Source of the DNA: JAJUFS01 sp964599565
GTDB taxonomy: Bacteria; Pseudomonadota; Gammaproteobacteria; Natronospirales; JAJUFS01
Assembly (NCBI GenBank): GCA_964599565.1
Contig: CAZRFE010000005.1
Location: 5,012 to 69,011 of the forward strand
DNA: 64,000 nt
Direction of reading: 5' to 3'
A program made the translations under genes and the position numbers. The notes under the pieces were generated by a model. It was not told the DNA's origin and did not search any database. It worked only from the letters and a program-made list of their open reading frames with translations. Shown here piece after piece: positions 1 through 6,303 of the stretch (position 1 is its first letter; every line of letters begins with the position of its first letter).

Positions 1-2
1 AC

Positions 3-194
3 ACCTTAAGCGATATCGTATTGAATGCGGCGCACGAATTGTCGGCTGTTGGCGAAGATACGACCAAATTTGCCGAACCGGGAGTGAGCGTTCTGATAAG
101 AGAAGAGGCATATAGCGCGCTAACAAATGCTGTCCAAGGGGTCAGTGACGAACATTGTTTTAGGATGCTGTTGGAGCATTTGGAGTCGCGATAG
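3..194 (+). CDS. C-terminal fragment of an unidentified protein, cut by the window edge
   Basis: Frame 3 stays open from the first bases of the window to a TAG at 192-194, giving about 63 residues (beginning TLSDIVLNAAHEL, ending LLEHLESR). The composition looks like real coding sequence, with mixed charged residues and helical periodicity. The start lies outside the window. A strong bidirectional terminator follows 66 bp after the stop. I do not recognise the family. It belongs to the same AT-richer stretch as the TIR genes, so it may be part of the accessory region. Confidence 0.5.
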   Translation, partial: TLSDIVLNAAHELSAVGEDTTKFAEPGVSVLIREEAYSALTNAVQGVSDEHCFRMLLEHLESR

Positions 195-258
195 TCTGGT
201 AGATGGAGTGAGGGTTCAGGGTCAGGTGGTTTCAAGTTTAAGTATCAACAGAAAAGGT

Positions 259-423
259 AAGCCCCGCTCTCGCGGGGCTTCTTCATTCTGGTGTGAATGC
301 CGTTATCGAACTAGGTAAACCAACTCCGGCTCTCGCACTTCATATTTCTTCGCGTGCTTCACATGCAGCGCTTCGAAATCTTCATCCGTCATCGGTAAGT
401 CCAGCGTTGTGCTGTTCTCGATC
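259..423. repeat. Left copy of a 165-bp imperfect direct repeat flanking the TIR island
   Basis: This stretch aligns without any indel to 3188-3352 (constant offset 2929). It covers the terminator, the segment TTCTGGTGTGAA and the last 40 or so codons of the minus-strand gene 303-635, including its stop codon. The hairpin part is identical and the coding part is diverged. The right copy contains only the 3' end of the gene. Confidence 0.75.
261..278. terminator. Bidirectional rho-independent terminator
   Basis: GCCCCGC-TCTC-GCGGGGC hairpin. On the plus strand it is followed by TTCTTCATT, and on the minus strand by TTACCTTTT. It sits between the convergent partial gene ending at 194 and the minus-strand gene 303-635. 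The same hairpin recurs at 3190-3207 as part of a longer direct repeat. Confidence 0.8.
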
Positions 424-635
424 TCGGCGAGGTAGTCGTGCAGGGCGTGGATGTGTTGATGAAGCAGCTCGACGAGTGAATTGAGGCCGGCCTTTTCCGC
501 GCGTGTCATCCTGGCCTTGGTGCCGGGACCTTCCAGCAGGAAGTGGTGAACGGCGTCGGTGAGGCCGCGGCAGGTGTCGGCGGTGGAGAAGGGGTTGAAG
601 CCTTGGGGAACGCGGTACGAGATCTTCTTTTCCAT
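303..635 (-). CDS. Small hypothetical protein with a second, truncated copy across the TIR island
   Basis: A 110-residue protein. The start at 635 is preferred because AGGAG lies 7 bases upstream (an upstream ATG at 662 is possible). The sequence is polar and mostly helical, with no signal peptide or membrane segment. The middle is rich in His, Leu and Glu (LVELLHQHIHALHDYLAEIE), which suggests a coiled or helical-bundle fold. The C-terminus (DLPMTDEDFEALHVKHAKK) is repeated, diverged, in the broken copy at 3232-3354. It is divergent from the TIR genes and ends in the terminator at 261-278. I do not recognise the family. Being part of the repeat-bounded module, it may belong to the accessory element. 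Confidence 0.7.
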   Translation of the reverse strand: MEKKISYRVPQGFNPFSTADTCRGLTDAVHHFLLEGPGTKARMTRAEKAGLNSLVELLHQHIHALHDYLAEIENSTTLDLPMTDEDFEALHVKHAKKYEVREPELVYLVR

Positions 636-665
636 GATGAATCTCCTGGGGATCATGCTCATTTG

Positions 666-682
666 ATTCTTATATATAAGAG
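666..682 (-). promoter_or_regulatory. Possible promoter element CTCTTATATATAAG
   Basis: Read on the minus strand, CACTCTTATATATAAGAA lies about 35 bases upstream of the preferred start of the 303-635 gene. Nearly the same string, CACTCTTATATATAGG, occurs on the plus strand at 29668-29683 upstream of a lipoprotein gene. The TATATA core could be a -10 box, but no convincing -35 is visible in either case. Confidence 0.3.
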
Positions 683-759
683 TGTCGGGTGGTTAGCATC
701 CGCCCAGGAGCGGCAGGCTTATTCCCCTCGCGGGTTTTATATTCGCCTCCACCCGACAC
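682..759. repeat. 11-bp inverted repeat in an otherwise gene-free stretch
   Basis: GTGTCGGGTGG (682-692) and CCACCCGACAC (749-759) are perfect inverted copies separated by 56 bases. The whole interval 663-1079 carries no convincing gene on either strand. It also holds the 67-bp repeat at 819-885. The inverted repeat could be a hairpin in a leader RNA or the remnant of a mobile element; the sequence does not decide. Confidence 0.45.
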
Positions 760-818
760 AGACGAACCCTTCATAGCTGGCGTCCGTGCCGTTTACTTCC
801 TGGCGAGGATGCTAATCC

Positions 819-885
819 TCGTGCCTCGAAAGGCGTTGATAACTCTACGTTTTTCCTCGATTTTTACTATCCGGACAGCCCTGAA
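819..885 (+). repeat. 67-bp diverged intergenic repeat, copy 1
   Basis: TCGTGCCTCGAAAGGCGTT, a 31-base variable spacer, then ATCCGGA and CTGAA. The same blocks with identical spacing occur at 4271-4337. Copy 1 lies about 195 bases upstream of the ThsB-like gene and copy 2 about 80 bases upstream of the TumE/TumA operon, both on the same strand as the genes. A shared leader or promoter module is possible. Confidence 0.5.
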
Positions 886-1079
886 ATACTCTTTTCGGAA
901 GCATCCTTTTGGTTGTCTCGTGCTTCTCCTTGCCTATACTCCTTTCGGGGCCATACCCCCAAAACGAGATCGCCCACAAGGACGACGTGTGCCGCCTTCG
1001 AATTTGGAGCTCTTCAATACGCTTCAGAAAACTACGCCGTGCATTCGAAAGTGATTTCGGATGGCGGAGGAATTTGCGA

Positions 1080-1673
1080 ATGCCCCAATGCAATGCCACT
1101 ACCCGCAAGGGTGCTCGGTGTCGAAACATCATATCGGACGGTAATTACTGCACGAAGCACGCCAGAGTGGGTGTGTGGAAGGCGTTAAAAGCCGGAGCGA
1201 TTGGTGCTGTTGGTACCGCTGTGTTCGCTCCCACCCTACCGGCCATAGCAGCTGGCGCCGGCGTGTTCATGCTTGGATCAAAATTATTTGAGGGCGAGAG
1301 AATGACTAAGAAAGTGTTTGTTAGCTTCGATTTTGATAATGACCGACAACTCAAAGAATTTATTATTGGGCAGTCAAAAAATGCAGACTCCCCGTTTGAA
1401 ATTTCAGACCACTCTCTAAAAGAAGCAAAGCCAGAGAAAGACTGGGAGAAAAGCGCACATCGAATGATAGCTCGCTCTGACATCGTATTGGTTATGGTGG
1501 GCCCCGAGACTCATCGAGCGACGGGCGTTTTGAAAGAGGTCGCTATGGCAAGGGAGATCGGAGTACCTATCGTGCAAGTAATTGGTTATCGCAATGGGGA
1601 TTACACGCCTGTACCTAATGCTGGTCGGCTCTATCGTTGGAATTGGCAGAATCTCAAGAACCTTCTTTCCTAG
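1080..1673 (+). CDS. Zinc-ribbon, membrane and ThsB-like (DUF1863) TIR-domain protein
   Basis: A 197-residue protein; GGAGG lies nine bases before the chosen ATG. Residues 1-30 carry C4, C14, C24 and H27 in a small zinc-binding pattern (CNATTxxGxRC...YCxxH). Residues 36-68 are a hydrophobic Gly/Ala-rich segment that could cross or enter the membrane. From residue 77 (KKVFVSFDFDNDR) to the end it matches the MTH538 TIR-like family that includes ThsB of Thoeris, with SDIVLVMVGPETH and a candidate catalytic Glu in GVLKEVAMA (E153). ThsB proteins sense phage and use NAD to make a signal nucleotide; that role here is inference. An internal ATG at 1302 with GAGAG before it could give a soluble TIR-only form. 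The next gene starts 43 bases downstream. Confidence 0.8.
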   Translation: MPQCNATTRKGARCRNIISDGNYCTKHARVGVWKALKAGAIGAVGTAVFAPTLPAIAAGAGVFMLGSKLFEGERMTKKVFVSFDFDNDRQLKEFIIGQSKNADSPFEISDHSLKEAKPEKDWEKSAHRMIARSDIVLVMVGPETHRATGVLKEVAMAREIGVPIVQVIGYRNGDYTPVPNAGRLYRWNWQNLKNLLS

Positions 1674-1716
1674 CGTGCCGCGTACGACTTACTTGCGCTT
1701 GAACTAGGAGAGAAAA

Positions 1717-2115
1717 ATGGAGCGAAAGCTAAAACACTTGGATTTCGTGCAAGGGGTAGTCAACAGGCTGTCGACGAACTCCTTTCTTCTGAAAGGCTGG
1801 AGCGTAGTTCTCGTTTCCGCACTGTTCGCATTATCGGCAAACGATTCAAATGTGCGGTTTATCTATTTGGCGTACTTTCCAGCTATCGCGTTCTGGACAC
1901 TCGATGCATACTTTTTATCTACTGAACGCGGCTACAGAAAACTGTACGAGAAAATACGGAAGCTGGACCCAGAAAACGTTGACTTCAGCATGGATACACG
2001 CGAAGTCCATTTCGGGCCCGGCGAATGGGCAGCGGCGGCGTTTTCAAAAACGATCTTGATATTCCATGGATCTCTCATTGGCGCCATCATCGTTGTCATG
2101 TTTATTCAATTTTGA
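1717..2115 (+). CDS. Small membrane protein of the TIR cluster, candidate effector
   Basis: 132 residues with AGGAGA seven bases before the ATG. There are two adjacent hydrophobic helices near residues 25-45 and 50-67, a charged cytoplasmic stretch (around residues 70-108, including ERGYRKLYEKIRK), and a third helix at the C-terminus (residues 108-132). Small two- to four-helix proteins beside TIR genes are known as pore-forming or membrane-damaging effectors in bacterial nucleotide-signalling defence systems. That role is inferred only from position and topology. It lies between two TIR genes on the same strand, in the AT-rich island. I do not know a named family for it. Confidence 0.7.
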   Translation: MERKLKHLDFVQGVVNRLSTNSFLLKGWSVVLVSALFALSANDSNVRFIYLAYFPAIAFWTLDAYFLSTERGYRKLYEKIRKLDPENVDFSMDTREVHFGPGEWAAAAFSKTILIFHGSLIGAIIVVMFIQF

Positions 2116-2130
2116 GACAGGGGTAAGGGA

Positions 2131-2229
2131 ATGAATTTGTTTACCAGATTGCCGGGCGGAATTTGGATCGCGCGGCTTTCGGCGAAACTTGAAGCCACGG
2201 AATGTAAGTTTAAAGCGAACGTCATTTAA
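2131..2229 (+). CDS. 32-residue peptide between the membrane gene and the second TIR gene
   Basis: ATG at 2131 preceded by GGGTAAGGGA; the frame runs to TAA at 2227-2229, 13 bases before the next start. The product begins MNLFTRLPGGIWIARL and has a basic, amphipathic character. It may be a real micro-gene, a leader peptide, or the remnant of a longer gene. No homolog is recognised. Confidence 0.3.
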   Translation: MNLFTRLPGGIWIARLSAKLEATECKFKANVI

Positions 2230-2242
2230 TTAGGGGTAACTA

Positions 2243-3187
2243 ATGCAACCAAAGGTGTTTATAAGTCACGCTAGTGAAGATAAAGCACGGTTTGTAGAAA
2301 AATTCGCCGAACGCTTGCGCCAGCAAGGTATTGACGCTTGGTTAGATAAGTGGGAGATGCTTCCAGGGGACAGCTTAGTCGATAAAATATTTGAAGAAGG
2401 CATAAAAGATGCTGATGCCATCGTTGTTGTCTTGTCAAAGTTCAGCATTTCGAAGCCGTGGGTTAGGGAGGAACTCAATGCAGCCTTCGTGAAGAGAATA
2501 AATACTGGCAGCAAGCTCATACCGATAGTCTTGGATGACTGCGAAGTCCCTCAATCTCTGAAAAGCACATTATGGGAAAGCATCGGGAACTTGTCTTCGT
2601 ACGATTCGAACTTTGATCGAGTTGTGTCCGCGATCTTCGGAACAAGCGACAAGCCACCCTTAGGGCCGGTGCCAAAGCATATAGAACAGCTATCTGAATC
2701 AATTGGCGACCTGACTAAGATGGATAGCTACGTGTTGCGGCTTTCATGTGAAGAGCTTTTGCAAAGTCGGGACCAGATGGTGAACCCGACACGCGTGTTT
2801 GTAAAAGATGGAGAACTTATTATTCCTGAGCAGGAGTTAAGAGACTCTTTGGAGATGTTGGAAAAGTCGGGATGTATCGAGCTCATGCGAAATATTGGAA
2901 GAGGTCTATTTCCATATCAGGTCACAACTTATGGATTTGAGATATACGCGGAGTCAGAAATTGAAGACTACGAAGAAACGATAAGCTCCGTGATTTCTGC
3001 AATCGTTAATCAAAATCTTAAAACTAACGTAGAAATTGCACAAAGTGTGCGCACGAATAGTAAAGTCATTGACCACGTTCTCGACGTGTTTGAATTGAAT
3101 GGCCACGTGAAAATGTCCAGAATGGTAGGCGGGCTAGTGCAGATCTACGAAGTATCGCCTTCTCTCAGACGTATGATTGCATCATAG
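2243..3187 (+). CDS. TIR-domain protein with a C-terminal winged-helix-like region
   Basis: 314 residues; AGGGG lies eight bases before the ATG. Residues 1-140 form a TIR_2-type domain: KVFISHASEDK at the start, WLDKWEMLPGDSL for the second strand and loop, AIVVVLSKFSISKPWVREEL for the third. E77 lines up with the catalytic Glu of NADase TIRs such as SARM1 (WVxKE). After a linker, residues 155-314 are helical and winged-helix-like (TNVEIAQSVRTNSKVIDHVLDVFELNGHV), typical of a regulatory or nucleic-acid-binding domain. Bacterial TIR proteins of this kind degrade NAD or make a cyclic ADP-ribose signal when infection is sensed. It is the last gene of the island and ends three bases before a terminator. 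Confidence 0.8.
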   Translation: MQPKVFISHASEDKARFVEKFAERLRQQGIDAWLDKWEMLPGDSLVDKIFEEGIKDADAIVVVLSKFSISKPWVREELNAAFVKRINTGSKLIPIVLDDCEVPQSLKSTLWESIGNLSSYDSNFDRVVSAIFGTSDKPPLGPVPKHIEQLSESIGDLTKMDSYVLRLSCEELLQSRDQMVNPTRVFVKDGELIIPEQELRDSLEMLEKSGCIELMRNIGRGLFPYQVTTYGFEIYAESEIEDYEETISSVISAIVNQNLKTNVEIAQSVRTNSKVIDHVLDVFELNGHVKMSRMVGGLVQIYEVSPSLRRMIAS

Positions 3188-3352
3188 AAGCCCCGCTCTC
3201 GCGGGGCTTTGTCGTTCTGGTGTGAAAGCAGCTATCGGATTGCGTAGATCGCCGCTTCCTCTTTCACTTCGTCTTTCCTGGCGTGCTTCACGTGCAGGGA
3301 TTCGAAATCGGAATCCGATAGCGGCAAGTCCAGCATTGTGCCGTCCTCGATC
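3188..3352. repeat. Right copy of the 165-bp direct repeat flanking the TIR island
   Basis: Same orientation and length as 259-423, with no gaps in the alignment. Recombination between the two copies would delete 2.9 kb, exactly the segment with the 110-residue gene and the TIR genes. Confidence 0.75.
3190..3207. terminator. Terminator after the TIR gene
   Basis: GCCCCGC-TCTC-GCGGGGC followed by TTTGTCGTT. It is identical to the hairpin at 261-278 and part of the right direct repeat. Confidence 0.8.
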
Positions 3353-3354
3353 CA
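3232..3354 (-). pseudogene. 3' remnant of a paralog of the 303-635 gene
   Basis: Read on the minus strand, about 40 codons ending in TAG at 3234-3232 encode DLPLSDSDFESLHVKHARK followed by DEVKEEAAIYAIR. This matches the C-terminus of the gene at 303-635 position for position. Upstream of the Trp codon at 3354 the similarity stops and no start codon with a ribosome site is present, so the 5' part is missing. Confidence 0.7.
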
Positions 3355-3415
3355 CGTGAGTCTGCCTGCAGACCGGCATTGGTTCGGCTACGCTTCTCCA
3401 AAAGGAGAAGTTGCC

Positions 3416-4135
3416 ATGTTCACTGTCATGCGTTCCCCCTTGCCTTACGCCAGGCTCGCCGGTGCGTTGTACCTGTACATCATCGCTGCCGGCCTGTTCG
3501 CCGAAATGTTCGTGCGCGGCCGCCTGCTGCAGGGAGATGATGCCGGCGCGACGGCCGCAAGCATTGCGGCAAATGAAACGCTGTTCCGCATCGGGTTCTC
3601 CGCGGAGCTTTTGCACCTGGCGTCTGATGTCGTCGTGGCTGTGCTGTTGTACGCATTGCTGCGGCCTGTGCATCGATACGTCGCGCTTCTCGCGGCGTTC
3701 ATGCGCCTTGCCTGTGTCCTGGTGCTGGCGGTTTCTTCAATCAGTCACTTCGTCGCCTTGCGCTTGGTTCATGGCGGCGAGTTCCTTTCGGGTTTCGACG
3801 CAGAGCAGGTGAACGGCTTGCTCATGCTGGCGCTGAAGCTGCATGGGGATGCCTATGCAATAAGCCTCGTCTTTTTCACATTCGCATGTGTTGCGCTGGG
3901 TTGGCTGATATACCGTTCGCGCTTTCTTCCCGCCTGGCTCGGTGTGCTGATGGTGATTGCAGGCGCGTCCTATTTCACCATGAGCTTCTCTCACTTCCTG
4001 TTGCCCGCACTCTACGCGGCCCTGACGCCCTACATCTTCCTGCCCATCATCATCGCGGAGTTTTCGCTGGCTGCATGGTTGCTGGTGCGTGGCGTAAACG
4101 TCAGCCGGTGGGAAGAGACTGCAAGGCGCGCGTAG
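3416..4135 (+). CDS. DUF4386 family integral membrane protein
   Basis: 239 residues; AAGGAGAAG lies seven bases before the chosen ATG. About six hydrophobic helices are visible: LAGALYLYIIAAGLFAEMFV near residue 15, then segments around residues 60, 90, 140, 172 and 200. The sequence pattern (early Ala-Gly-xx-Tyr helix, NETLFRIGFSAELLH, LKLHGDAYAISLVFF, FLPAWLGVLMVIAG, SYF) is that of DUF4386, membrane proteins of unknown biochemical role. It stands alone between two terminators, just right of the TIR island, and may be the first native gene after it. Confidence 0.8.
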   Translation: MFTVMRSPLPYARLAGALYLYIIAAGLFAEMFVRGRLLQGDDAGATAASIAANETLFRIGFSAELLHLASDVVVAVLLYALLRPVHRYVALLAAFMRLACVLVLAVSSISHFVALRLVHGGEFLSGFDAEQVNGLLMLALKLHGDAYAISLVFFTFACVALGWLIYRSRFLPAWLGVLMVIAGASYFTMSFSHFLLPALYAALTPYIFLPIIIAEFSLAAWLLVRGVNVSRWEETARRA

Positions 4136-4205
4136 GTCGCCGGTGCTTCGAGAAGAATCGGGGGCCGGTGCTTCGAGGGTCAGGTCCTGTGGTTTGAAAT
4201 GGAAA

Positions 4206-4223
4206 GCCCCGCTCTTGCGGGGC
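4206..4223. terminator. Rho-independent terminator after the DUF4386 gene
   Basis: GCCCCGC-TCTT-GCGGGGC followed by TTTTTCG. The sequence just before it (GGGTCAGGT...GTGGTTT) resembles the sequence before the terminator at 261, another sign that this end of the window has been shuffled by duplication. Confidence 0.8.
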
Positions 4224-4270
4224 TTTTTCGTTCCTGCGGCTTGCGTCAGGTCTACAACACATCGAAGGAC

Positions 4271-4337
4271 TCGCGCCTCGAAAGGCGTTCCCAACCCTGC
4301 GGATTCCGCAATCTCCAACCATCCGGAAGGCTCTGAA
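4271..4337 (+). repeat. 67-bp diverged intergenic repeat, copy 2
   Basis: TCGCGCCTCGAAAGGCGTT, 31-base spacer, ATCCGGA, then CTGAA, matching 819-885 with no indels. It lies in the leader of the toxin-antitoxin operon that begins at 4417. Confidence 0.5.
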
Positions 4338-4416
4338 TTTTCGTGATTCATTCTGCCCCTTGCTGAGGGCCGCACATCTCCGTATGGTTATCACCAGCTG
4401 ATAACAGGGATAGTTT

Positions 4417-4788
4417 GTGGCAAGGCAAAGGGAGCTTGACGTTCTGCTGGAGCTGGACGGTGTCCGTATCGTGATGGAGGACGGGTCATATGCGAAGTTC
4501 GAAGTCTCGATTCAGCAGCCGAGTCCCGAGCGGCCGCACGGAATCCGATACAGCCTGACGTATCACGACAAGTTCAATCAAAGGCTCATCGGTTTTGATA
4601 ACTCACATGCGCCACCGAAGCTCAGGCGACGGAAGTTTGGCGGCCGTCGAAGTGTCGCTCACGATCACCAGCATCTGTCGATAAACGACAAGGGGCAACC
4701 GTACGAATTCGAATCGCCGGGACAGCTGATATCGGATTTCTGGAACGAAGTCGCCAAGTGGCAAAAGAAGCAGGAAGGGCGGTCATGA
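4417..4788 (+). CDS. tumE: TumE-family toxin (DUF6516)
   Basis: 123 residues from a GTG start, with CAGGGA upstream. The layout fits DUF6516/TumE proteins: an N-terminal strand pair (ELDGVRIVMEDGSYAKFEV), then GIRYSLTYHDKFNQRLIGFDNSH, a basic stretch (PPKLRRRKFGGRR) and a His-rich motif (HDHQHLS), ending in YEFESPGQLISDFWNEV. TumE proteins are the toxin of type II pairs whose partner is an HTH protein encoded directly downstream, as here, where the genes overlap by ATGA at 4785. The molecular target is not evident from the sequence. The neighbourhood with TIR genes suggests a defence island. Confidence 0.75.
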   Translation: MARQRELDVLLELDGVRIVMEDGSYAKFEVSIQQPSPERPHGIRYSLTYHDKFNQRLIGFDNSHAPPKLRRRKFGGRRSVAHDHQHLSINDKGQPYEFESPGQLISDFWNEVAKWQKKQEGRS

Positions 4789-5141
4789 AGAAGGTAATCA
4801 GGATAGGCGTGATATCGCTTGAAGATTTTCGCAAGCGCACTATTGCTATCGCAGAGGGCAGGTACAAGCCAAAGGCAAGCGAGCCGAAGATCTGGTTCAC
4901 TTCCTTGAAGTCGCTCGCCGAGATTCTCAGCGAAGGCAACAAGGAGCTGCTTGATGTCATTCGCGAGGAAAAGCCGGATTCTCTCGCGGAGCTGGCGCAG
5001 CTGACGGGCCGAGCCGTGCCAAACCTGTCGCGCACGCTGAAGCGCATGGAGCAGCACGGCATCGTGGAGCTGAAGAAGGTCGACCATACAATTCGTCCCG
5101 TTGTTCGCGCGGAATCGTTCGAAATCAATGCACGGGTGTGA
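4785..5141 (+). CDS. tumA: TumA-type antitoxin, MarR-like HTH protein (HVO_A0114 family)
   Basis: 118 residues from the ATG that overlaps the toxin stop; a start at 4758 is possible but lacks the usual overlap. The N-terminal part (RIGVISLEDFRKRTIAIAEGRYKP) fits the antitoxin arm that binds TumE. The C-terminal half is a winged helix (DSLAELAQLTGRAVPNLSRTL, MEQHGIVELKK) that would bind the operon's own promoter. Type II antitoxins of this kind usually repress the operon, alone or with toxin. The pair is complete and shows no damage. Confidence 0.75.
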   Translation: MKKVIRIGVISLEDFRKRTIAIAEGRYKPKASEPKIWFTSLKSLAEILSEGNKELLDVIREEKPDSLAELAQLTGRAVPNLSRTLKRMEQHGIVELKKVDHTIRPVVRAESFEINARV

Positions 5142-5189
5142 AGGGAATGGTGGCAGTTACGACGCCCAAGCGACGTGGGAGAGAAAGCG

Positions 5190-6131
5190 ATGGATGGAAG
5201 CAGGCAACGTTTCGCACTCGTGTACATCAAGGTCCTGGCCCAGGCGGCATTCCTTGTATTGCCGATGTTGGCGGCCGGCGCTGGCGACGGAAAGGTTGCG
5301 GCTTTCGAAAGGATGATCGACGCGCATATCGGGCAGGATCAGGCGACGCGGCATCCCTTGATCGAGAAGGAATACGAAAGGCTGTTCCCGGCGGTAAGCG
5401 ACGAAAGCGAATTGCGCAGGCTCAGCGATACCGGGTTGCGGGAAATCTTCGACGCAACGGATATCGCTTCCTTCTACACCGGCCGCTACGTGGATGACCT
5501 TGCGCGCTATTTCAACGAGCTCGCGAGGAGAGGGCAGGCGGTGAATCTCGATTACGTTCACCTCTTCGGCGCTTACGTCGAAAGGCGGGACTTCGACAAG
5601 GCGCGGGAAATCCAGACGCTCGGCGCCAAGCAGGGGATCAGCTTCGAAAAACTTCCGGAACTTGAGGTGCGTGCCGGGTCCGATACCGGCCACGTGCTCC
5701 TCTCAACCCGGGATGACGAAGACGTGCTGGTTGCCGAGCCTTTCGATCTGCGGCACTTCACGGGAACGGTTGTTGTCTCTCATCCGCTCTGTCGCTTCTC
5801 GGTGAACGCAATGTCTGCGATTGCTGCCGAACCCGCCGTGGGTGGCGCCATGCGAGACGCGCTCTGGCTGGCGACGCAGGACAGGCAACTGCATTTCGAG
5901 ATCATCAGGAAATGGAACGCGGAGCATCCGGCGCGACAGTTTCATATCGTCTACAAGGACAGGGCGTGGAAGGAGCTGTTTGCCTGGGCGACGCCGCACT
6001 TTTATTTTTTCCGGGAAGGAAAGCTGGTGATGGATGTAACGGGCTGGCCGGCGGAAGGAAACATGGCGGCTGTCCGGGAAGGATTGGAGAAGATCGGCCT
6101 GCTGGATCCTCGTGGTGATTCGGGCGGCTGA
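5190..6131 (+). CDS. Exported protein with a thioredoxin-like C-terminal region
   Basis: 313 residues from the ATG at 5190, chosen because GGGAGAG lies seven bases upstream; a GTG at 5175 is the alternative. Residues 5-32 look like a signal peptide (LVYIKVLAQAAFLVLPMLAAGAG). The middle is helical (roughly 35-160). The C-terminal part has strand-like GTVVVSHPLCRFSVNAM with a single Cys, then WNAEHPARQFHIVYKD and FYFFREGKLVMDVTGWP, which resembles a thioredoxin fold lacking the CxxC pair. It would act in the periplasm. No specific family is recognised. It starts 49 bases after the antitoxin stop and ends before a terminator. Confidence 0.7.
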   Translation: MDGSRQRFALVYIKVLAQAAFLVLPMLAAGAGDGKVAAFERMIDAHIGQDQATRHPLIEKEYERLFPAVSDESELRRLSDTGLREIFDATDIASFYTGRYVDDLARYFNELARRGQAVNLDYVHLFGAYVERRDFDKAREIQTLGAKQGISFEKLPELEVRAGSDTGHVLLSTRDDEDVLVAEPFDLRHFTGTVVVSHPLCRFSVNAMSAIAAEPAVGGAMRDALWLATQDRQLHFEIIRKWNAEHPARQFHIVYKDRAWKELFAWATPHFYFFREGKLVMDVTGWPAEGNMAAVREGLEKIGLLDPRGDSGG

Positions 6132-6157
6132 AGGCTGCGGCAGGAAAGTTACACAAA

Positions 6158-6175
6158 GCCCCGCTTTCGCGGGGC
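6158..6175. terminator. Rho-independent terminator
   Basis: GCCCCGC-TTTC-GCGGGGC followed by TTTTGG, 26 bases after the stop at 6131. Confidence 0.8.
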
Positions 6176-6303
6176 TTTTGGTTTGCGCAAATTTCTTTGC
6201 CGTTTCCCGGAATGAATTCTCCGCATGCCGGGTCTACTGCCGTTGCTCGTGTTCCGGGTGAAAGGCGGCGGCTGCCTTTTGCAAGACGAGCACGGGAGGC
6301 GGA

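Noticed and set aside
682..759. Possible integron attC site
   Set aside because: The inverted repeat lacks the RYYYAAC/GTTRRRY core boxes in the right places, and no integrase or cassette array is visible.
845..1132. 95-residue open frame on the minus strand in the TIR leader
   Set aside because: Arg-rich low-quality composition, no ribosome site, and it overlaps the start of the ThsB-like gene and the repeated leader element.
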